64,000 nucleotides of DNA from an uncultured Prochlorococcus sp. GTDB taxonomy: Bacteria; Cyanobacteriota; Cyanobacteriia; PCC-6307; Cyanobiaceae. The stretch is taken from NCBI GenBank assembly GCA_902535175.1, contig CACASR010000001.1, forward strand, positions 62,001-126,000, written 5' to 3'. Numbering within the stretch: position 1 is the stretch's first letter; every line of letters starts with the position of its first letter. Below are positions 60,069 through 64,000 of the stretch, piece after piece. A program made the translations under genes and the position numbers. A model generated the notes under the pieces. The model ran no database searches, was not told the DNA's origin, and saw only the letters and a program-made list of their open reading frames with translations.

Positions 60069-62131
60069 ATAATTTCTTGAATTTCAGAACCTCGAAAAGA
60101 ATCTGAATTATTAATAGCTTTTGTCAATAATTCATCTTTATCAGATTGTGCCAAGGCTAAATCAAACCAAAACGTTGTTCCCACTCCTAATTCACTAGCC
60201 ATACGAATCTCCCCACCGTGTTTTTCAATTATTCCACGCACTATAGATAAACCTAAACCGGTTCCTTGCTCAGTATGAACAGAATTTTCTACTCTATAAA
60301 AACGGTCAAATATCTTTTCTTGATCAGCCTGAGATATTCCTGAGCCAGTATCAGCAATCTCAATTCTTACTTTTGGAAGTGGTGAAACTAATTCACATTG
60401 AGGAGCGGCTTCGTTTTTAATACTTGGAGGGAAAGCAGGACAGGAATCTGGCCAAGTATAAGCTCTTATAATTAAGGCGCTGTTTTTTGGACTAAATTTC
60501 AATCCATTTCCTAGTAAATTATCAAAAACCTGCAAAAGTAAATCAAAATTACCAAGAATTGGAGGAATTGTTTCCTCTATATCATGAGCTAATGAAACAT
60601 TTTTTTCTGAAGCATTAAGTCTATAATTTCTAAGAGTCTGTTCTATTGCGGGTTTTATGTCCATTTGCTCAAGCTGAACAATTTTCCCAGACTCCAATCT
60701 AGATAAATCTAGTACATCATTTACTAGCCTTGTTAACCTATCAGTCTCTGAATTTGCAATTCCTAAAAATTCTATTTGTTCTTCATCAGAAAGCTGATCT
60801 TTTAAATCATGTAAGGTCTCTACATAACTTTTGATATTAAAAAGAGGTGTCCTTAATTCATGCGATACATTGCTTATGAATCTATTTTGCGCCGCGTTAA
60901 GTTCAACTTCTCTAGTTAAATCTTGTATTGTCACAGCAATTCCTTTTAATTCAACTTTATTTGTATCTAAGACTGATTGAAGAACAATTCTTAAGGTTCT
61001 TGCTGGTTCTCCTAAACTGAATCTTAAATCGTCTTTCTCCTTTTCCCTGTTTAAAATAGACTCTATATTTGTATGTAAGTCGTTGGATAAAATTTCGGGG
61101 ATTTCATTTAAAAAATGTTTACCTTCTAGAAATCTTCCTTCCCAACGAAATAATCTCTTTGCTGTTGGATTAGTAAGTACAATCTTGCCTTGTGAGTCCA
61201 ATAATATTGCACCATCAGCCATTGTAGCTATTAATGATTGCTGCTTGATTTGTGCCGCTTTTAGTTCTTCTATATTTGCTTCATCATAATTTTCTAACTG
61301 CGTGGCCATTCGGTTAAATCCATTTAAGAGTTCTCCTAAATCACCTGTCATGGGTAAAGAAATTCTGGATTTAAAATTTCCTCTTGAAATTTCTCTAACA
61401 CCTCTTACTAATTCTCTTACTGGTCTTGTAATTGTCAGTGCATTAAATACAGCTCCAAGTATTACTAAAACCCAAATAGAGATAAAAACTGCAATGGTTA
61501 CTTCTCTAGTTAAGGCAGCACTGGCGAGTGCTTTTTTATTAGGGGTAACTCCCAACGCTAAAGTTCCAAGATATTTGCCTTTCCACAACATAGGGACAAA
61601 TACATCTGTTACTTGACCTTGAGGTGTCGCATGCTGCCTAACTAAGGGGAATTGCGGCCTCTTTTTTAATTCTGAAGGTAGTTTTAATTTTCGAGTGAGC
61701 TGAAACTGACTGTCTGAGCTTGTTGGGGTTGCACTGATAGGTATCCCAAGTTGAACAATATCTTCAGCATCAGTAAAGAAAATATAACGGAGGTTTCGAC
61801 TTGATCTCCAAAACTTCTCAGCTACATTTGAAATTTCTTTTTTTTGGTTATTAGCGACTAATTCTGTAACATTCCCAGATAACAACAAGCCAAGATCTCG
61901 AGCATATCTAGTATCATTCATTCCGGCATCTCTTTGGATACTATTTAACGCAAAAAAAGTTATTCCTGTCATTAGAAGACTTACGACAAGAGTTGCTATA
62001 GCTAACAACTTTGTTCTTAAACTGAATCCACTCCACCAAGCGATGAGTCCATTAATCCAATAGTTACTATGCATATCTTCATTTTCAGTCATGTTATATT
62101 TTATATTTTCTCGATTATTGGTATCTACCAT
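60065..62131 (-). CDS. nblS: NblS/DspA(Hik33)-type sensor histidine kinase
   Basis: HAMP, PAS, FISNVSHELRTPLFNIKSYVE, GTGLGLSIVRGI. Confidence 0.92.
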   Translation of the reverse strand: MVDTNNRENIKYNMTENEDMHSNYWINGLIAWWSGFSLRTKLLAIATLVVSLLMTGITFFALNSIQRDAGMNDTRYARDLGLLLSGNVTELVANNQKKEISNVAEKFWRSSRNLRYIFFTDAEDIVQLGIPISATPTSSDSQFQLTRKLKLPSELKKRPQFPLVRQHATPQGQVTDVFVPMLWKGKYLGTLALGVTPNKKALASAALTREVTIAVFISIWVLVILGAVFNALTITRPVRELVRGVREISRGNFKSRISLPMTGDLGELLNGFNRMATQLENYDEANIEELKAAQIKQQSLIATMADGAILLDSQGKIVLTNPTAKRLFRWEGRFLEGKHFLNEIPEILSNDLHTNIESILNREKEKDDLRFSLGEPARTLRIVLQSVLDTNKVELKGIAVTIQDLTREVELNAAQNRFISNVSHELRTPLFNIKSYVETLHDLKDQLSDEEQIEFLGIANSETDRLTRLVNDVLDLSRLESGKIVQLEQMDIKPAIEQTLRNYRLNASEKNVSLAHDIEETIPPILGNFDLLLQVFDNLLGNGLKFSPKNSALIIRAYTWPDSCPAFPPSIKNEAAPQCELVSPLPKVRIEIADTGSGISQADQEKIFDRFYRVENSVHTEQGTGLGLSIVRGIIEKHGGEIRMASELGVGTTFWFDLALAQSDKDELLTKAINNSDSFRGSEIQEII

Positions 62132-62135
62132 AAGC

Positions 62136-63467
62136 TTAATTCTCCTTAGAAAATTTTTTTCTGACTTGGTAACCTATGTCATTTCTGAAGTAAATACCCT
62201 CAAAATGAATTTTTTTTAAATTCTTATATGCTTTTTCAAAAACCTTATCGAAGTCTTTATCTTGGCAGACAATACTTAGGACTCTTCCTCCATTGGTTAA
62301 TAATTTCCCATCTTCACTTAAAGAAGTCCCTGAGTCGAAGATTTGACAATCATTTGTGTCAATCTCATCCATACTTATTTGAAAGCCAGTTTTATATTCG
62401 TGAGGATAACCTTTGGAGGTAGCTATTACACAACCACTAACTTTATCAGAAGTATTAATTATTTCATCACCAATTAAATTTCCCATTGAGCATTTTTCTA
62501 AAAGAAATACAAAGTTTTGATCCATCAAGGGCATTATTGTTTGGCATTCTGGATCGCCAAACCTACAATTATATTCTATAACTTTGGGCCCAGATTCTGT
62601 GATCATTAATCCAAAGTAAATTACGCCTCTATAGTCAATATTTCTTTTATTTAGTTCATTTATTGTAGGTTCAATTATCTCTTTGATAATTTTATTAAGG
62701 CAATCTTCTGTTAATAAAGGCGCAGGAGAATAAGCCCCCATACCTCCTGTATTTGGCCCCTTATCTTCTTCATTAAGTCGTTTGTGATCTTGGGCGGTCG
62801 GAAGTAAGGTGTATCTCTTCCCATCGCATAAAGCAAAAACTGAAACTTCTGGCCCTTGAATTTTTTCTTCTAGAACAACTATATTCCCAGAGTTGCCAAA
62901 TCTACCATTAAAAATCGACTCTGCTGCTTTAAAACATTCATCTTTTGAATTAGGAATAAAAACACCTTTACCTGAAGCTAGACCATCAGCTTTTACTACC
63001 AGTGGAATTGATGCAGAATTGATGATTTTTTTTGCTTCTTCAACAGAATTGACTTTCCAAAAGTTTGCAGTTGGAATATTTGCGTCTTGCATAAATTCCT
63101 TCGCCCAAGATTTACTAAATTCTAATTTTGCTCCATCTTTATTAGGACCAAATACTTTAAAATCTTTTTGGCGAAGAAAATCAGCTAATCCATTTGCTAG
63201 AGGTATTTCTGGTCCAATTACAACTAAATCTATGTTAAGAAAATCAAGCTTTTCTAAAAGTTCATTTTTATTATTTATATCAATTTTTATTCTTTCACAT
63301 TTATTTATTCTTTCTGAACCACCGTTACCAGGTATTAAATAAACTTTTTTAATTAATTCATTTTTTTGTATAGCCCAAGCTAAAGAGTTTTCTCTCCCGC
63401 CATTTCCAATAATTAAGATATTTTCTAATCTAATTATGCTCCTAGAACTTTTTGAATGAATTCCCAT
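62136..63467 (-). CDS. purD: Phosphoribosylamine--glycine ligase
   Basis: ILIIGNGGRENSLAWAI, VKADGLASGKGV, TGGMGAYSPAP. Confidence 0.97.
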   Translation of the reverse strand: MGIHSKSSRSIIRLENILIIGNGGRENSLAWAIQKNELIKKVYLIPGNGGSERINKCERIKIDINNKNELLEKLDFLNIDLVVIGPEIPLANGLADFLRQKDFKVFGPNKDGAKLEFSKSWAKEFMQDANIPTANFWKVNSVEEAKKIINSASIPLVVKADGLASGKGVFIPNSKDECFKAAESIFNGRFGNSGNIVVLEEKIQGPEVSVFALCDGKRYTLLPTAQDHKRLNEEDKGPNTGGMGAYSPAPLLTEDCLNKIIKEIIEPTINELNKRNIDYRGVIYFGLMITESGPKVIEYNCRFGDPECQTIMPLMDQNFVFLLEKCSMGNLIGDEIINTSDKVSGCVIATSKGYPHEYKTGFQISMDEIDTNDCQIFDSGTSLSEDGKLLTNGGRVLSIVCQDKDFDKVFEKAYKNLKKIHFEGIYFRNDIGYQVRKKFSKEN

Positions 63468-63599
63468 ATATTGTTTTTAAAGGTTATGAGGTTTCGATGA
63501 ATAATCAGTTAAAATGAAATAAAATCATTTGAAGTTGATCTCTAATAATTATGTTAATTATAAAAAGTACTTTAGTAATCATAATGAGGTTTTAAATTA

Positions 63600-64000
63600 A
63601 TGAATAATAAATATGAGTTGATATATGAAGGCAAAGCGAAAAAAGTATTTACTTATGATGATCTAGATAAAGTAAAAATTGAATTTAAAGATGATGCTAC
63701 AGCTTTTAATGCGTTGAAAAAAGAAAAATTTGAAGGTAAAGGCAAACTTAACTGCCTTATAAGTGCAAGAATTTTTGAGATTCTCATTAAGAAGAATATT
63801 CCAACTCATTTTATTGAACTTGAAAATGAAAATACAATGATTGCAAAAAAAATAAAAGTAATTCCATTAGAAATTGTTTTAAGAAATACTGCCTATGGTT
63901 CTTTGTGTAAACAAACAACTATTAAACCTGGAACTTTGCTATCAAAACCATTAATTGATATCTATCTTAAAAATGATGAACTTAATGATCCCCTACTTAC
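63600..64000 (+). CDS. purC: SAICAR synthetase (partial, runs off window)
   Basis: MNNKYELIYEGKAKKVFTYDDLDKVKIEFKDDATAFNALKKEKFEGKGKLN...EIVLRNTAYGS. Confidence 0.95.
   Translation, partial: MNNKYELIYEGKAKKVFTYDDLDKVKIEFKDDATAFNALKKEKFEGKGKLNCLISARIFEILIKKNIPTHFIELENENTMIAKKIKVIPLEIVLRNTAYGSLCKQTTIKPGTLLSKPLIDIYLKNDELNDPLL

Noticed and set aside
62893-63342. 149-aa plus-strand ORF
   Set aside because: Antisense shadow of purD
1-64000. Prophage, transposase, CRISPR array or classical defence system
   Set aside because: No integrase, transposase, cas-like or restriction-modification proteins recognised among ORFs; no spaced direct repeats seen

Overview
AT-rich, gene-dense cyanobacterial chromosome segment, most consistent with a high-light Prochlorococcus. 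The assignment rests on several hli genes, kaiB-kaiC with no kaiA beside rplU-rpmA, an NblS-type kinase, and many tiny membrane proteins. Housekeeping genes dominate the right part: murD, serA, prmA, petF, rnz, truB, rpmA, rplU, kaiC, nblS, purD, partial purC and one tRNA-Val. The most notable content is: (1) a coupled operon of a SABATH-like carboxyl methyltransferase, a Leu/Phe-dehydrogenase-like enzyme and an MTOX/sarcosine-oxidase-like flavoenzyme, preceded by an 11-bp inverted repeat; (2) a guanidine-hydrolase (GdmH-like) locus with HypA/HypB-like nickel chaperones, an ABC transporter with an NtcA-like upstream site, and an appended Rieske oxygenase; (3) kaiB interrupted by an in-frame TAA while kaiC is intact; (4) a divergent pair of a LigA-adenylation-domain-only protein and a photolyase-like protein with apparently reversed domain order; (5) two tiny adjacent ORFs with CP12-like C-x8-C tails; (6) several apparent structured-RNA elements, including an attenuator-like mutually exclusive pairing and a GC-richer leader before a DUF4278-like micro-ORF. 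All calls are from reading the sequence only; no database search was run.
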